Assembly (NCBI GenBank): GCA_016342495.1
Contig: JAEIOG010000003.1
Location: 1-64,000 of the forward strand
DNA: 64,000 bases
Source: Phycisphaerae bacterium
GTDB taxonomy: Bacteria; Planctomycetota; Phycisphaerae; Sedimentisphaerales; SM23-30
Direction: 5' to 3'
The first letter of the stretch is position 1. Each line of letters begins with the position of its first letter. The notes under the pieces are model-generated. The model did not search any database. It saw only the letters and a program-made list of their open reading frames with translations, and was not told where the DNA came from. Positions 1-9,631 of the stretch are shown one piece after another. Position numbers and translations under genes: made by a program.

Positions 1-122
1 CTACAGTGTAACTCATATCCCGCTATTTTGAAATATTTAGTTTTAGCCCCACCTCATATGGGATGGCTGTGATTCTTATTGTAATTCTGACAAAGAATGG
101 AAACTGCAAGTAAACAGCTAAA

Positions 123-1256
123 TCACTTAATGTTTTTCAAGTAAAGTTCAATTAAAGCCGCACAAGCCTGGTCGGATACTTCCTTGATATTATCACCACC
201 CTGATTGATACAAACCAAAACCGCAAAATTTTGATTGGGAGATAACCAGGTCTCAGCAAAATTCATATTGTTGGTGCCTCTATGAGTTAGGACATTACCT
301 TTTGCCCAGTCTCGCTGGTAGACAACCCACCCTAACGCAAATCGGCTATCACTGAATTTATGATGCAGAATCTGATAAGTTTCTTTTTGCAAAAGAGCTT
401 TATTCCCCCGGGAACCCTTAAGATGGTCGGCAACAAACTTTCCCCAGTCTTCAATGCTGCAATGCACACATCCCGCCGGAGCCATCACCAAAGGATTATC
501 CCTATTTAACCCATTAGTAGGCGTTGGCCTGCCATTGGCAAAATGAGGCCAGGGCTGATCAATTTCACCAACTGTACCGGTTCCACCAAAGCCTGCAGAC
601 TTCATCTTTAATGGTCTAAAAATATGTTTAGCAATCAATTTTTCCCAGCTTGAATTGGTAGCTTTTTCCAGCATAATCGAAGCCAGAACATATCCCATGT
701 TTGAATATTGAGTGTTGGTATCTGGTTGAAAATCCAGTTTCTGCGAGCAGAATTGTTTGAGAACTTCCTGACGCTGCTGAGCTATGGTGCCAGAACGGGA
801 TATCGCAGCCCAGTCAAGATTAGAGGTCAAACCGGTGCGATGGGCTAAAAATTGTTTTAGTGTGATATTACGATGAGTTTCCGGCATCATACCAGAAAGC
901 TCAGGAAACATTTCTGATATGGTAGTGTCCCAATCAATTAACCCCTCTTGAACAATCACCCCAGCCAGAGAAGCGGTCATTGCTTTGGTTTCAGAACCCA
1001 GATGCCAGAGATCATTGACCGTAACTTTAATATCTGTATCTTTTTTCCGAACACCAACAACACCAACACCCCACAATCCATCACTTGTGATGATAGCGCC
1101 GGCGACCGCTGGCAGGTTATATTTTTGCCTTATAACATCAATACAATCTTCAATTTTTTTATTAACCGACAATTTAGTTTCACTGGAAACCGGTTTACAC
1201 CCGACAATAACTGAAAGCAAACAAAAGATGATAATTAGTTTTTTTATGTTCATCAT
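123..1256 (-). CDS. Serine beta-lactamase-like (class C/PBP fold) lipoprotein
   Basis: The protein (377 aa) belongs to the serine beta-lactamase/D-alanyl-D-alanine peptidase-like superfamily, which includes esterases and peptidases as well as true beta-lactamases. Visible motifs are SxxK as GSETK (Ser88, Lys91), YxN as QYSN (Tyr184, Asn186), and a late HRG in place of KTG. The N-terminus is a lipoprotein signal peptide ending VIVGC, so Cys20 should be lipidated and the domain sits in the periplasm or on the surface. Two Met codons start the frame; an AAGG at 1261-1264 lies 4 nt from the first and 7 nt from the second (1253), so the second is the better start. It is the last gene of a minus-strand group behind two HtrA-like genes. 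Its substrate cannot be read from sequence; a link to envelope turnover is inference. Confidence 0.85.
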   Translation of the reverse strand: MMNIKKLIIIFCLLSVIVGCKPVSSETKLSVNKKIEDCIDVIRQKYNLPAVAGAIITSDGLWGVGVVGVRKKDTDIKVTVNDLWHLGSETKAMTASLAGVIVQEGLIDWDTTISEMFPELSGMMPETHRNITLKQFLAHRTGLTSNLDWAAISRSGTIAQQRQEVLKQFCSQKLDFQPDTNTQYSNMGYVLASIMLEKATNSSWEKLIAKHIFRPLKMKSAGFGGTGTVGEIDQPWPHFANGRPTPTNGLNRDNPLVMAPAGCVHCSIEDWGKFVADHLKGSRGNKALLQKETYQILHHKFSDSRFALGWVVYQRDWAKGNVLTHRGTNNMNFAETWLSPNQNFAVLVCINQGGDNIKEVSDQACAALIELYLKNIK

Positions 1257-1268
1257 AATTCCTTAAAA

Positions 1269-1299
1269 GTGCCAGCGCAATAAACTAATACGCTGGCAC
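1269..1299 (-). terminator. Intercistronic hairpin, possible terminator
   Basis: GTGCCAGCG and CGCTGGCAC form a perfect 9-bp stem with a 13-nt loop. Read on the minus strand it is followed by TTTT and then directly by the AAGGA ribosome site of the beta-lactamase-like gene. It could end most transcripts of the upstream HtrA-like genes, or protect the processed mRNA. Confidence 0.55.
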
Positions 1300-1311
1300 A
1301 AAAAAACAAAT

Positions 1312-2820
1312 CTAATTAACTTTGGATTTTTCAATATTTTTCATTTGTTTGATCCCATACATCTTCGGCAGATACATGGTGTCAATTTCTTTTGCCTGCG
1401 CAACTGGAATAACCAGGTCAGGATAATTACCTTCAAACTGAATAACATGAAATTCTTCCTTATTTTCAGCAAGCAATTGATCCATCTGGGCAATATTGGA
1501 AATCTTGGTACCATTAACATTTTTGACCACCAGTTGGCTATAATTCTGGTAACCGCGATTTGTTGGCAATGGAATAGTGAAGGTAAGCACGACAATATCC
1601 TGACGATCTTTAGTTGCCTTGTAAGATTCATCATTTAGATAGCCTTCAATACGCGGCAATGCACGCCCAGCGCCTTGAGCAGTCACATAAGGCCTGGTAA
1701 GTTTATGGAATACAAAACCATTGGTAATAATATATTCCGGCTGCTTGCCATAGGTATAATAATCAATCAGCATTTCTTCGACTTTGAAATTGGCAGCTGT
1801 GACATCAAGTTCCATTTTTTTGCCATCGCGATAAATTTCAAATTTAATATTGTCGCCGATTTGCTTATCGGTAATCAGCGGATAATAGCTCATTTCCTTA
1901 AAAATCGGATCCATATAGCGGCCATAAGCATCAAGTTCTTTGCCATCGATGGCTAAAATAACATCGCCCTTTTTCAGAACATCAGCACCGGTTCCGATTG
2001 GATTGACATTAGTTACATAGCAACCATTTTTGATTTCAGCGGGCACACCCAGATAGCGACGCATGGTAGGATCGATCAGGCGGGTAGTGCTGAAAGCCGG
2101 GGTTGGAAAACCTTTATAAACCCCGTCTTTGTTATCTTCGAGAAAATGATTGATAACTTTAGCGACAACAATCCCACCCGAATTAGACCCGCTGGACCAG
2201 GAACCCATACCAATTGGTTTACCATCTAAGGTAATAATTTCACCGGAAGACAAAGCCTGGGAAACATTAGCCAACTTGAAATAAAGATGTCTGGTATAAG
2301 AAATTGATATCCCTGAAACCTGATGGTCATCAATAAAAGCGCGGCCAGAATCGACAACACCATTGCTTTTGAGTTTGAAGAATTCCACTTCAGCGCCTTT
2401 TTTATAAATATCATAAAATTCAACCGGGACCATCGGCTGAGCCATTTTTTCAGTTTCAAGTTTCAGTAATGCAAGATTGGATTCATAGTCAGTAATCTTA
2501 ACTGAGGCTTTGACAAAATCATCCTGGCCAAAAGGTTTAACTTTGATATCAGTGGCATCAATAACTTTATTAGCCGGATAAATAATTTCATCTTTAGCAA
2601 CTGCTATACCATAGCCGCCGCTGGTGCCAGGATCCCCTTGTTTCCAGGACTGAAAGGTCTCCCAGGGATAAGTTGTAACCTCGACATAAGCCATCGAAAC
2701 CTTAAACTTATCGGAAAGATCAACCGAGGCATTTTCTATTTTAGCCACCGGCTGACAAGCAGACAAAGTCAACATACAAACAGCCAGCAAAGCCAAACCG
2801 TATTTATTTATATTTCTCAT
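1312..2820 (-). CDS. HtrA-like lipoprotein with degenerate catalytic triad (pseudoprotease)
   Basis: A lipoprotein (502 aa, lipobox LSAC, Cys22) built like the HtrA protein just upstream: trypsin-like domain, PDZ-like segment around residues 250-345, and a C-terminal domain of the same type. Aligned by hand to that neighbour, the catalytic His position reads Asn84 (PANKV against NAHNV), the Asp position reads Asn115 (SNLALL against CDLAIL), and only the Ser is kept (Ser192, in SSGE against NSGG). Loss of His and Asp implies it is not a functional serine protease and may act as a binding or regulatory partner; that role is inference. The start has AGGAAA upstream. The gap to the upstream gene is 51 bp, consistent with one transcript. 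Confidence 0.8.
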   Translation of the reverse strand: MRNINKYGLALLAVCMLTLSACQPVAKIENASVDLSDKFKVSMAYVEVTTYPWETFQSWKQGDPGTSGGYGIAVAKDEIIYPANKVIDATDIKVKPFGQDDFVKASVKITDYESNLALLKLETEKMAQPMVPVEFYDIYKKGAEVEFFKLKSNGVVDSGRAFIDDHQVSGISISYTRHLYFKLANVSQALSSGEIITLDGKPIGMGSWSSGSNSGGIVVAKVINHFLEDNKDGVYKGFPTPAFSTTRLIDPTMRRYLGVPAEIKNGCYVTNVNPIGTGADVLKKGDVILAIDGKELDAYGRYMDPIFKEMSYYPLITDKQIGDNIKFEIYRDGKKMELDVTAANFKVEEMLIDYYTYGKQPEYIITNGFVFHKLTRPYVTAQGAGRALPRIEGYLNDESYKATKDRQDIVVLTFTIPLPTNRGYQNYSQLVVKNVNGTKISNIAQMDQLLAENKEEFHVIQFEGNYPDLVIPVAQAKEIDTMYLPKMYGIKQMKNIEKSKVN

Positions 2821-2871
2821 TTTATTATTTCCTGTTTTTCAAAATCGATTATTATCAACAGTTTTCAACTT

Positions 2872-4353
2872 TTAGTCTTGAACTTTTACGTTTGTTTCTG
2901 CCGGCACATTATATTTTTCCATAATAGCTCTATGGCTGTCACGAGCTTTTTGGGCATCCAGAACCAATGGCTTGTTTTGACCTTTGAACTCGACAACAAA
3001 GAAACCATCTACATCTTTTTCAAATGCTTTGAGTACATCAGCTAATGACCAGATTTGTACACCATTGATTTTTTCAACCAGTTCATTGGTAAAGCCATCG
3101 GTATAAGTATTAACCTCATCAGATAATACCGCACTTAAAACTACAAACTCTTCGCGTTTAGGATCAAATTTTGTTTCCATGGAATGGTTCAACAGATAAC
3201 GCAACTGGAAGGTTGGGGCTCCACCAATCGCCTCGAGGTAATTCCTGGATAAATTAGTGAAAACCAATCCTGAATAAAGACAATATTTCGGTTCAATATC
3301 ATATTGCTTGGTCAAGGAAAGCAAAGGCATATTAGGCAGAACCTCAACGGTCATCTGTTTTTCTTGCCCATCTCGATAGAAAGTATAAGTTACCTCTTCG
3401 CCGATTTGTTTTTGTTCGATTGCCTCATCCATAAGCAAACGCATACCATAAATATTAATCATGCCGTCATTGTCAACATTATATTCATCAATAGCGGTGA
3501 TAACATCATTAGCCAGCAAAACGCCATCGACGGTGCTGTTGGCCTGAGTATCAACAACCACAGCGCCATCCTGGTCGGCTGGAAGCTTGATATATTTTTT
3601 GAAAGCATCACAATGCAAAACATTAGCAGTAACAAAACCACTATTGCCAAAATCATTTACTGTGCCATCTTCGATATCTTTTAAGAAATGATTGATAACC
3701 GGGGTGGGAATCATATAGCCAATATTATCGCCACTGGTTAAGCCCTGAAAAGCCACACCCACAACTTTGCCATCCTGAATAACCGGGCCGCCGGAATTAC
3801 CCGGATTAATCGCCGCATCAGTCTGAACCACCAGGTGCGAATCGGCACGGGGATGAGAATATACACTCATCTGAACACGCGAAACCACACCTTCGGTAAC
3901 CGAAAGCAGCTGGCCGCCCATCGGATAGCCGCAGGTCTGCACGGTACTGTTTACTTTTGGTATCCCACCGATTTCCAAAGGCTCGGTACCAAAAAAGAAC
4001 ATCGGATCTTCAGGCTCCAGGATAGCTAAATCACAAGAATGAGAAACAAATACAACTTTAGCGGTGAATCGCTGGGCGGTATTTTGTTTGCGGAGCTCGA
4101 TTTCCCGCCCATTAGCGACATTATGGGCATTAGTCAAAATTCGATTGCCAGCAATAACAAATCCAGTGCCGACACCACTTGCACGGTTACCCTGCTTCCA
4201 GGGCATCTGGAAATTAAAATCCTGATTGGTTGCCCGAATCATTATAACAGATTTTTCCAGTTCACTCAGCTCAATGGCATTGGCCGAACTGCCAACCAGC
4301 GATAAAACAATCGCCGTGATAATTATTAATGACAAGCCTCTAAAATGTTTCAT
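2872..4353 (-). CDS. HtrA/DegP-type periplasmic serine protease with PDZ domain
   Basis: A 493-aa trypsin-like protease of the HtrA/DegP family, which degrades or refolds damaged envelope proteins. A signal peptide ends near SSANA (residue 26). The triad is intact: His77 in TNAHNV, Asp108 in CDLAIL, and Ser187 in NPGNSGGP. A PDZ-like region follows around residues 235-330, then a C-terminal domain shared with the degenerate sister gene downstream. A GGGAG ribosome site lies 9 nt before the ATG. It appears to be the first gene of a three-gene minus-strand group, with a 9-bp inverted repeat about 60 bp upstream as a candidate operator. The symbol degP is not assigned because the C-terminal half is not a standard second PDZ domain. 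Confidence 0.88.
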   Translation of the reverse strand: MKHFRGLSLIIITAIVLSLVGSSANAIELSELEKSVIMIRATNQDFNFQMPWKQGNRASGVGTGFVIAGNRILTNAHNVANGREIELRKQNTAQRFTAKVVFVSHSCDLAILEPEDPMFFFGTEPLEIGGIPKVNSTVQTCGYPMGGQLLSVTEGVVSRVQMSVYSHPRADSHLVVQTDAAINPGNSGGPVIQDGKVVGVAFQGLTSGDNIGYMIPTPVINHFLKDIEDGTVNDFGNSGFVTANVLHCDAFKKYIKLPADQDGAVVVDTQANSTVDGVLLANDVITAIDEYNVDNDGMINIYGMRLLMDEAIEQKQIGEEVTYTFYRDGQEKQMTVEVLPNMPLLSLTKQYDIEPKYCLYSGLVFTNLSRNYLEAIGGAPTFQLRYLLNHSMETKFDPKREEFVVLSAVLSDEVNTYTDGFTNELVEKINGVQIWSLADVLKAFEKDVDGFFVVEFKGQNKPLVLDAQKARDSHRAIMEKYNVPAETNVKVQD

Positions 4354-4405
4354 TGCGAAACTCCCAAAAAAGGTTAGTAAAATATATTTTTAATATCCAA
4401 TGTTA

Positions 4406-4435
4406 TAATAGGTAATATACTAATAATACCTATTA
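4406..4435. promoter_or_regulatory. Inverted repeat upstream of the HtrA gene, candidate operator
   Basis: TAATAGGTA and TACCTATTA form perfect 9-bp arms separated by 12 bp, 53-82 bp upstream of the HtrA start. The surrounding AT-rich sequence contains TATTAT and TATAAC, which could serve as a minus-strand -10. Binding by a regulator is inference. Confidence 0.35.
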
Positions 4436-4530
4436 ATATATAAGTTGCAAGCGGTAAATAACAAAGGTTTAGCATTATCAATGTGTATGCGATAAGCCTG
4501 TTTCTTACACAAAATAATCATGGTTATGCC

Positions 4531-4567
4531 AAAAACACCCTCTGTTTTTGTATAAAGAAACAGAGGG
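4531..4567 (-). terminator. Rho-independent terminator-like hairpin on the minus strand
   Basis: CCCTCTGTTT (4538-4547) pairs perfectly with AAACAGAGGG (4558-4567). Read on the minus strand the stem is followed by TG and TTTTT; the plus strand has no T-run. The nearest gene upstream on that strand is far away, so it may insulate the HtrA promoter or end an unseen antisense or small RNA. Confidence 0.45.
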
Positions 4568-4749
4568 CACTGGGCAGTTAAGTATCATTTAGATTAATAA
4601 TCTCGAAATATGGGAGAATATTTGATATTATTATTTTGAAGCATTTGAAAAATATGATACACAAATTGACTTAGCACCAATGCTCAGAAACTCAATACTA
4701 TATAGCTAGAATCATTTTAAGTGATACCTCGTTGAAAGGAAATGATATT

Positions 4750-6090
4750 ATGCTCAAAAAAAAACTGGCGAAACTATTATTGCCGGTGATATTAATTATT
4801 TTCGCAAGTCAGGTCGGTGCCACCGATAAAATGGTAGCAACCGGCCAGAGCATCCAACAGGCAATTGATGATGTTTCAGTCAGTGGGGGCGGTGCCGTTA
4901 CCCTAAGTTCAGGCGTGCATATTATTGATAAACCAATAAAAATCAAAAGCAATATCACCCTCTGTGGACAGGGCAAAAACACTTCGATAATCAAAACCAC
5001 CAAAGATATCAAAATAATTATTCAGGCTGACAGTGGCTTAGAGAATGTTACAATTGAAAACCTTGAACTCTTTGGCTGTCCAACTAAAAACGCCGGCGGA
5101 ATCCATATCACTTCTCGTACTAAAAACCACGAAAACATAAAGTTATCCAGAGTCAATGTTTACGAAACCGGATGGGGAGTACATATCAAAGGTGCGAAAA
5201 ATGTAATTATTGAAAATTGCAATTTCAGTCGCAACGGCAACCTTGACAGTCTTAAATATGCCCATAATCTTTATCTTCGGCGTTGCTATACGGTGTATGT
5301 AAGCAATTCTATTTTTGACAACTCGATCTCAGCGAACGGTATAAATATTTCCTATAGCACTGATATAAACATAGATAAATGCCAGATGCAGGGAAATTAT
5401 TTCAGAGGAATCCGGGCCGCTGATACCAAGGGCTTTACGGTAAAAAACTGCATCATTACCGGCAATGGCGATGTCGGCCTGTTGGCCAATAGCGAAAAAA
5501 CTGTTACAACCGACATCAATTGGCAAAATAACCGTGTCGCCAACAACAAAAACAAAGGTATCTACGCCCGCCCGGGGGCAACCGGCACCTGCACAAATAA
5601 TAATTCCTATGGCAACTCGAACGACTATAACCTTTCCAAAGGCATTACCAGTTCAAACAATATCAGTGATTCCACTAAAGATATCTGCTGCATAGGCAAA
5701 AACGCTCAATCGAAAATCGAAGCAGAAGACTGCTGCAGACACTCTGGTATCAAAATCGAAAAATGTAGCGAAAACGGCCAGAATACCACCGACATTAATA
5801 ACGGTGATTATTGTGTTTATCATAAAATTGATTTTGGGACGCTCACAAACAGTTTTCAGGCTCGTCTGGCCAGCAATGCTACAGGGGCAAATATCGAAAT
5901 CCGTCTGGATAGTATCAAAGGGAAATTAATAGGAACCTGCCCGGTAACCAATACTGGCGGTTGGCAAAAATGGGGGACAAAGTCAATAAACATCACCGAT
6001 ACCAGCGGCACTCATGACCTGTACCTGGTCTTTACCGGTAGCGATACTGGCTCTCTGCTCAAACTAAACTGGTTTTCATTTGCAGGTTAA
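4750..6090 (+). CDS. Secreted right-handed beta-helix protein with C-terminal CBM6
   Basis: The protein (446 aa) has a signal peptide ending near QVGA, then a pectate-lyase-like parallel beta-helix (about residues 25-300) recognisable from repeated short strands of the type NVIIENCNF, GINISYS and GFTVKNCIITGNG. The last 125 residues, from KIEAEDCC to the end, resemble carbohydrate-binding module family 6 (EAE entry, GDY, FQARLAS, GTHDLYLVF and LLKLNWFSF). Together these suggest a polysaccharide lyase, epimerase or binding protein; no catalytic residues could be assigned. The start is placed at the ATG at 4750, because AAAGGAAA lies about 8 nt upstream and the signal peptide begins there, rather than at the in-frame TTG at 4732. 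It appears monocistronic. Confidence 0.8.
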   Translation: MLKKKLAKLLLPVILIIFASQVGATDKMVATGQSIQQAIDDVSVSGGGAVTLSSGVHIIDKPIKIKSNITLCGQGKNTSIIKTTKDIKIIIQADSGLENVTIENLELFGCPTKNAGGIHITSRTKNHENIKLSRVNVYETGWGVHIKGAKNVIIENCNFSRNGNLDSLKYAHNLYLRRCYTVYVSNSIFDNSISANGINISYSTDINIDKCQMQGNYFRGIRAADTKGFTVKNCIITGNGDVGLLANSEKTVTTDINWQNNRVANNKNKGIYARPGATGTCTNNNSYGNSNDYNLSKGITSSNNISDSTKDICCIGKNAQSKIEAEDCCRHSGIKIEKCSENGQNTTDINNGDYCVYHKIDFGTLTNSFQARLASNATGANIEIRLDSIKGKLIGTCPVTNTGGWQKWGTKSINITDTSGTHDLYLVFTGSDTGSLLKLNWFSFAG

Positions 6091-6106
6091 ACCTGTAGGC
6101 TATCAT

Positions 6107-6140
6107 AGGGCAAATAAATTGTGAAGCTATTGCCCTTAGA
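6107..6140 (+). terminator. Weak terminator after the beta-helix gene
   Basis: AGGGCAA (6107-6113) pairs with TTGCCCT (6130-6136), followed by TAGATTTT. The stem is only 7 bp with a long loop, so confidence is modest. Confidence 0.4.
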
Positions 6141-6334
6141 TTTTAACGGATTATCAAGGTTTTATGACCTTTCAGTTAGAAAAAACAGCTAAAAACTTGC
6201 ATATTTACCGATTAAAGGCGATAATACCCGTTTAAATAGGTATAGTTTGGATTTATCTGGCTAATCAACTGTATAAATTCTGCAAAGCTACCTAAATTAA
6301 TAATAAGTAGATTTTTATACATAGGAGATCGTAG

Positions 6335-9300
6335 ATGTTTAAACAGGTTGACTCTACCTGCAAGCATATTGAACTGGAACATGAAATGCTCAAGTTCTGG
6401 ACAGATACCGATGCGTTTGAAAAATTGCGTAAGCAAAACAAAGGCAATAAAAAATGGTCTTTTTTGGACGGCCCTATTACCGCCAATAACCCGATGGGCG
6501 TTCATCATGCCTGGGGCAGAACCTTAAAAGACTGCTACCAGCGTTACCATGCTATGCTGGGCTGCGAACAGCGTTATCAAAATGGCTTTGACTGCCAGGG
6601 TCTCTGGGTCGAAGTTGAAGTCGAAAAGGAAATGGGTTTTGAAACCAAAGCCGACATCGAACGCAATGGCCTGGAAGAATTTACCAATCGCTGTAAGGCT
6701 CGGGTAGAAAAATATTCGGAGATCCAGACCGAACAATCCAAAAGGCTGGGCTACTGGATGGATTGGGATAACAGTTATTATACCATGAGCGATGAAAACA
6801 ATTATACCATCTGGTCATTCCTGAAAAAATGCCATAATCGTGGATATGTGTATAAAGGCCTGGATGCCATGCCATGGTGTCCGCGGTGCGAAACCGGAAT
6901 TTCTGAACAAGAAAAAAAAGAAGGCTACAAAACCGTCGAAGACACTGCTTTGTATGTCGAGTTCCCCTTAGTTGGCCGTGATAATGAAGCATTAATCATC
7001 TGGACAACGACTCCATGGACACTGGCTGCTAATGTGGCCGCTGCTGTCAATCCGGAATTGACCTATGTCAAAGTCAAACAAGGTGATAAATTCTATTATG
7101 TAGCTGAGGCTCTGGTTTCGGTCCTGAAAGAAAAAGGCGAGCATACTGTTATCGAAAAAATTCTTGGTAAAGATATGATCGGCTGGGAATATACCGGACC
7201 TTTCGATGAATTTCCGATAGTCAAAGAAACTTTCGATGAAGTTGGCTATACCCATAGAGTTATCCCCTGGCAAGATGTTTCTGACACCAGTGGTGTTGGT
7301 ATCGTCCATATCGCACCGGGCTGTGGCAAAGAAGATTTCGACCTTGGCAAAGAACTGAAACTGCCAATGCTGATGCCTATTGATGATACCGGCGCTTATG
7401 TCGAAGGTTTTGGCTTCTTAGAAGGTAAAAATGCTGGCGAAGTTGCCGACGTGGTCATGGAAAATCTGCGTGAGAAAAAAATCTATTATAAGAAAGAACG
7501 CTTCAGTCATGAATACCCCCATTGCTGGCGCTGCAAGACTCCTTTGCTGTTCCGCTCGGTTGATGAATGGTATATCAATATGGATTGGCGCGACGAAATC
7601 AAAGATGTGGTCAAGCAAATCAAATGGATTCCCGAATGGGGCCATGACCAGGAACTAAACTGGCTGGAAAACATGGGCGACTGGATGATCAGCAAAAAAC
7701 GCTTCTGGGGTTTGGCACTGCCAATCTTTGAATGCGAATGCGGCTGGCACGATGTCATTGGCTCAAAAGAAGAATTGAAAGAAAAGACTATCGAAGGCTG
7801 GGACAAATTTGAAGGTAATTCACCTCATCGGCCCTGGGTCGATCATCTGCGAATTAAATGCGAAAAGTGCGGCAAGCCCGTTAAACGCATCGCCGATGTT
7901 GGCAACCCGTGGCTGGATGCCGGTATAGTGCCTTATTCTACAACTGGGTATAATACAGATCGTAAATATTGGGAAGAATGGATGCCAGCGGATCTGGTGC
8001 TGGAATGTTTTCCCGGGCAGTTTAGAAACTGGTTCTATGCATTATTGTCAATGAGCACCATGATGGAAAACATACCGCCATTTAAAACTTTGCTGGGCCA
8101 TGCACTGGTTCGTGATGAACATGGTCAGGAAATGCACAAGTCAACTGGCAATGCCATCTGGTTCGATGAAGCAGCTGAAAAAATGGGTGCTGATGTAATG
8201 CGCTGGATGTATTGTGGCCAGAACCCGACCAATAATATGAACTTTGGTTATACTCCCGGCGATCAGGTTCGCCGTCGGGTATTTAGCACATGGTGGAATG
8301 TTTACAGCTTCTTTGTAAACTATGCAAGGCTGGATGGCTTTGATCCTAATAAAGAAGCTGTCCCTTATGAACAATTGCAGGATATCGATAAATGGCTGTT
8401 GAGTAAATTGCAGGAACTTATCGAAGTCGGCCACAAGGCCATGACTGATTTTGCGGTTATGCAACTGGTGCAAAAGGCAGAAGAGTTTATCGAAAGATTA
8501 TCAAACTGGTATGTACGTCGCAATCGCAGGCGATTCTGGCGTGCCAAAAATGATTCCGATGTCGATAAACTTGCAGCCTATCAGACGCTTTATAAAGTGT
8601 TGACTGAACTTTGCAAGATTGTCGCTCCGATCAGTCCATTTATGACTGAAAATATGTATCAGAATCTGGTTAGACCCTTTGATGCTAATGCACCTGAGAG
8701 TATTCATCATTGTAAATATCCAGAAGTTGATCAACAGCTTCGCAATCCAAAGTTAGCTGCGGATATGGATATGATTGCTGACGTTGTAAGTCGTGGCTTG
8801 AGTATTCGTGAAACGAAAAAATTGCGTGTAAGACAACCATTGGCCAAATTGGTCGCCGTTGGAAATAAGGATGATGCTGCGGTGCTTGAGCAATTTAAGA
8901 GCCATGTTCTGGAAGAATTAAATATCAAGGAACTGGAAACAGTGCCAAGCCTGGATGAATTTGTAACTTATACCTTAAAGCCTGATCGTCGCCTGCTGGG
9001 GCCAAAACTGGGTAAAGATATGAAGACAGTCATGGACATCCTAAAAACTGCTGATGCTGGCGCGATAGCTGCTAAAGTTAATGCTGGCCAGGGTGTAACC
9101 ATCGAAGGCGATGGCAAGAGTTTTGAACTTGAAGCCAATGAACTGATCGTCGAATGTCAATACCCTGATACATTGGTGGTAAGTAATAATGTTCAGCCAC
9201 ATTTAGTGCTGGATGTTGACATTACCCATGAGCTGATGCTGGAAGGTTTGGCCCGCGATCTGGTTCGCCATATTCAGCAAACCCGTAAGGATAGCGGTTT

Positions 9301-9493
9301 TGAAATCCAGGATCATATCTCTGTTGGCTGGGATACCACTGATAAAAATCTCAAAGAAGCTTTCGATGCTCACAAAGACTATATCTGTGGCGAAACGCTT
9401 TGCGATAAAATCCAAGATGTCATCAGCGATGGCCAACCAGTTGAAATCACCATCGGCAAAGCCACACTGTCGCTTTCAGTTAAAAAGATTTAG
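6335..9493 (+). CDS. ileS: Isoleucyl-tRNA synthetase
   Basis: A class I aminoacyl-tRNA synthetase (1052 aa) that charges tRNA-Ile in the cytoplasm. The HIGH element is the unusual MGVHHAWGR near residue 50, and the KMSKS loop reads EMHKSTGN near residue 600. The CP1 editing domain is marked by TTTPWTLAANVAAA and by GIVHIAPGCGKEDF. Cysteine pairs (WCPRC, HCWRC, CECGW, CEKCGKP) suggest bound zinc. The C-terminal anticodon-binding region contains NWYVRRNRRRFW. AGGAGA precedes the ATG. No T-box leader was recognised in the 240 nt upstream. The motif spelling matches an IleRS subgroup I recall from other environmental bacteria rather than the E. coli type; the paralogue ValRS is less likely given overall similarity. 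Confidence 0.95.
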   Translation: MFKQVDSTCKHIELEHEMLKFWTDTDAFEKLRKQNKGNKKWSFLDGPITANNPMGVHHAWGRTLKDCYQRYHAMLGCEQRYQNGFDCQGLWVEVEVEKEMGFETKADIERNGLEEFTNRCKARVEKYSEIQTEQSKRLGYWMDWDNSYYTMSDENNYTIWSFLKKCHNRGYVYKGLDAMPWCPRCETGISEQEKKEGYKTVEDTALYVEFPLVGRDNEALIIWTTTPWTLAANVAAAVNPELTYVKVKQGDKFYYVAEALVSVLKEKGEHTVIEKILGKDMIGWEYTGPFDEFPIVKETFDEVGYTHRVIPWQDVSDTSGVGIVHIAPGCGKEDFDLGKELKLPMLMPIDDTGAYVEGFGFLEGKNAGEVADVVMENLREKKIYYKKERFSHEYPHCWRCKTPLLFRSVDEWYINMDWRDEIKDVVKQIKWIPEWGHDQELNWLENMGDWMISKKRFWGLALPIFECECGWHDVIGSKEELKEKTIEGWDKFEGNSPHRPWVDHLRIKCEKCGKPVKRIADVGNPWLDAGIVPYSTTGYNTDRKYWEEWMPADLVLECFPGQFRNWFYALLSMSTMMENIPPFKTLLGHALVRDEHGQEMHKSTGNAIWFDEAAEKMGADVMRWMYCGQNPTNNMNFGYTPGDQVRRRVFSTWWNVYSFFVNYARLDGFDPNKEAVPYEQLQDIDKWLLSKLQELIEVGHKAMTDFAVMQLVQKAEEFIERLSNWYVRRNRRRFWRAKNDSDVDKLAAYQTLYKVLTELCKIVAPISPFMTENMYQNLVRPFDANAPESIHHCKYPEVDQQLRNPKLAADMDMIADVVSRGLSIRETKKLRVRQPLAKLVAVGNKDDAAVLEQFKSHVLEELNIKELETVPSLDEFVTYTLKPDRRLLGPKLGKDMKTVMDILKTADAGAIAAKVNAGQGVTIEGDGKSFELEANELIVECQYPDTLVVSNNVQPHLVLDVDITHELMLEGLARDLVRHIQQTRKDSGFEIQDHISVGWDTTDKNLKEAFDAHKDYICGETLCDKIQDVISDGQPVEITIGKATLSLSVKKI

Positions 9494-9516
9494 ATCCCAA
9501 TTTGATTAAAAACATA

Positions 9517-9549
9517 GCCCTCAGGTTTAAAACCTGAGGGCTTTTTTAT
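9517..9549 (+). terminator. Rho-independent terminator of ileS
   Basis: AGCCCTCAGGT and ACCTGAGGGCT form a perfect 11-bp stem with a TTAA loop, followed by six T. Confidence 0.92.
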
Positions 9550-9631
9550 TTTTAAGTTGCCTTTATCTGATATGGAACGGCTCTTATTAATCTCAAAGTG
9601 CTTCGCACAGAGTAATTATCCGTTCATCGCA

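Noticed and set aside
1..122. Gene continuing off the left edge
   Set aside because: No open frame with coding character crosses the edge; the stretch looks intergenic.
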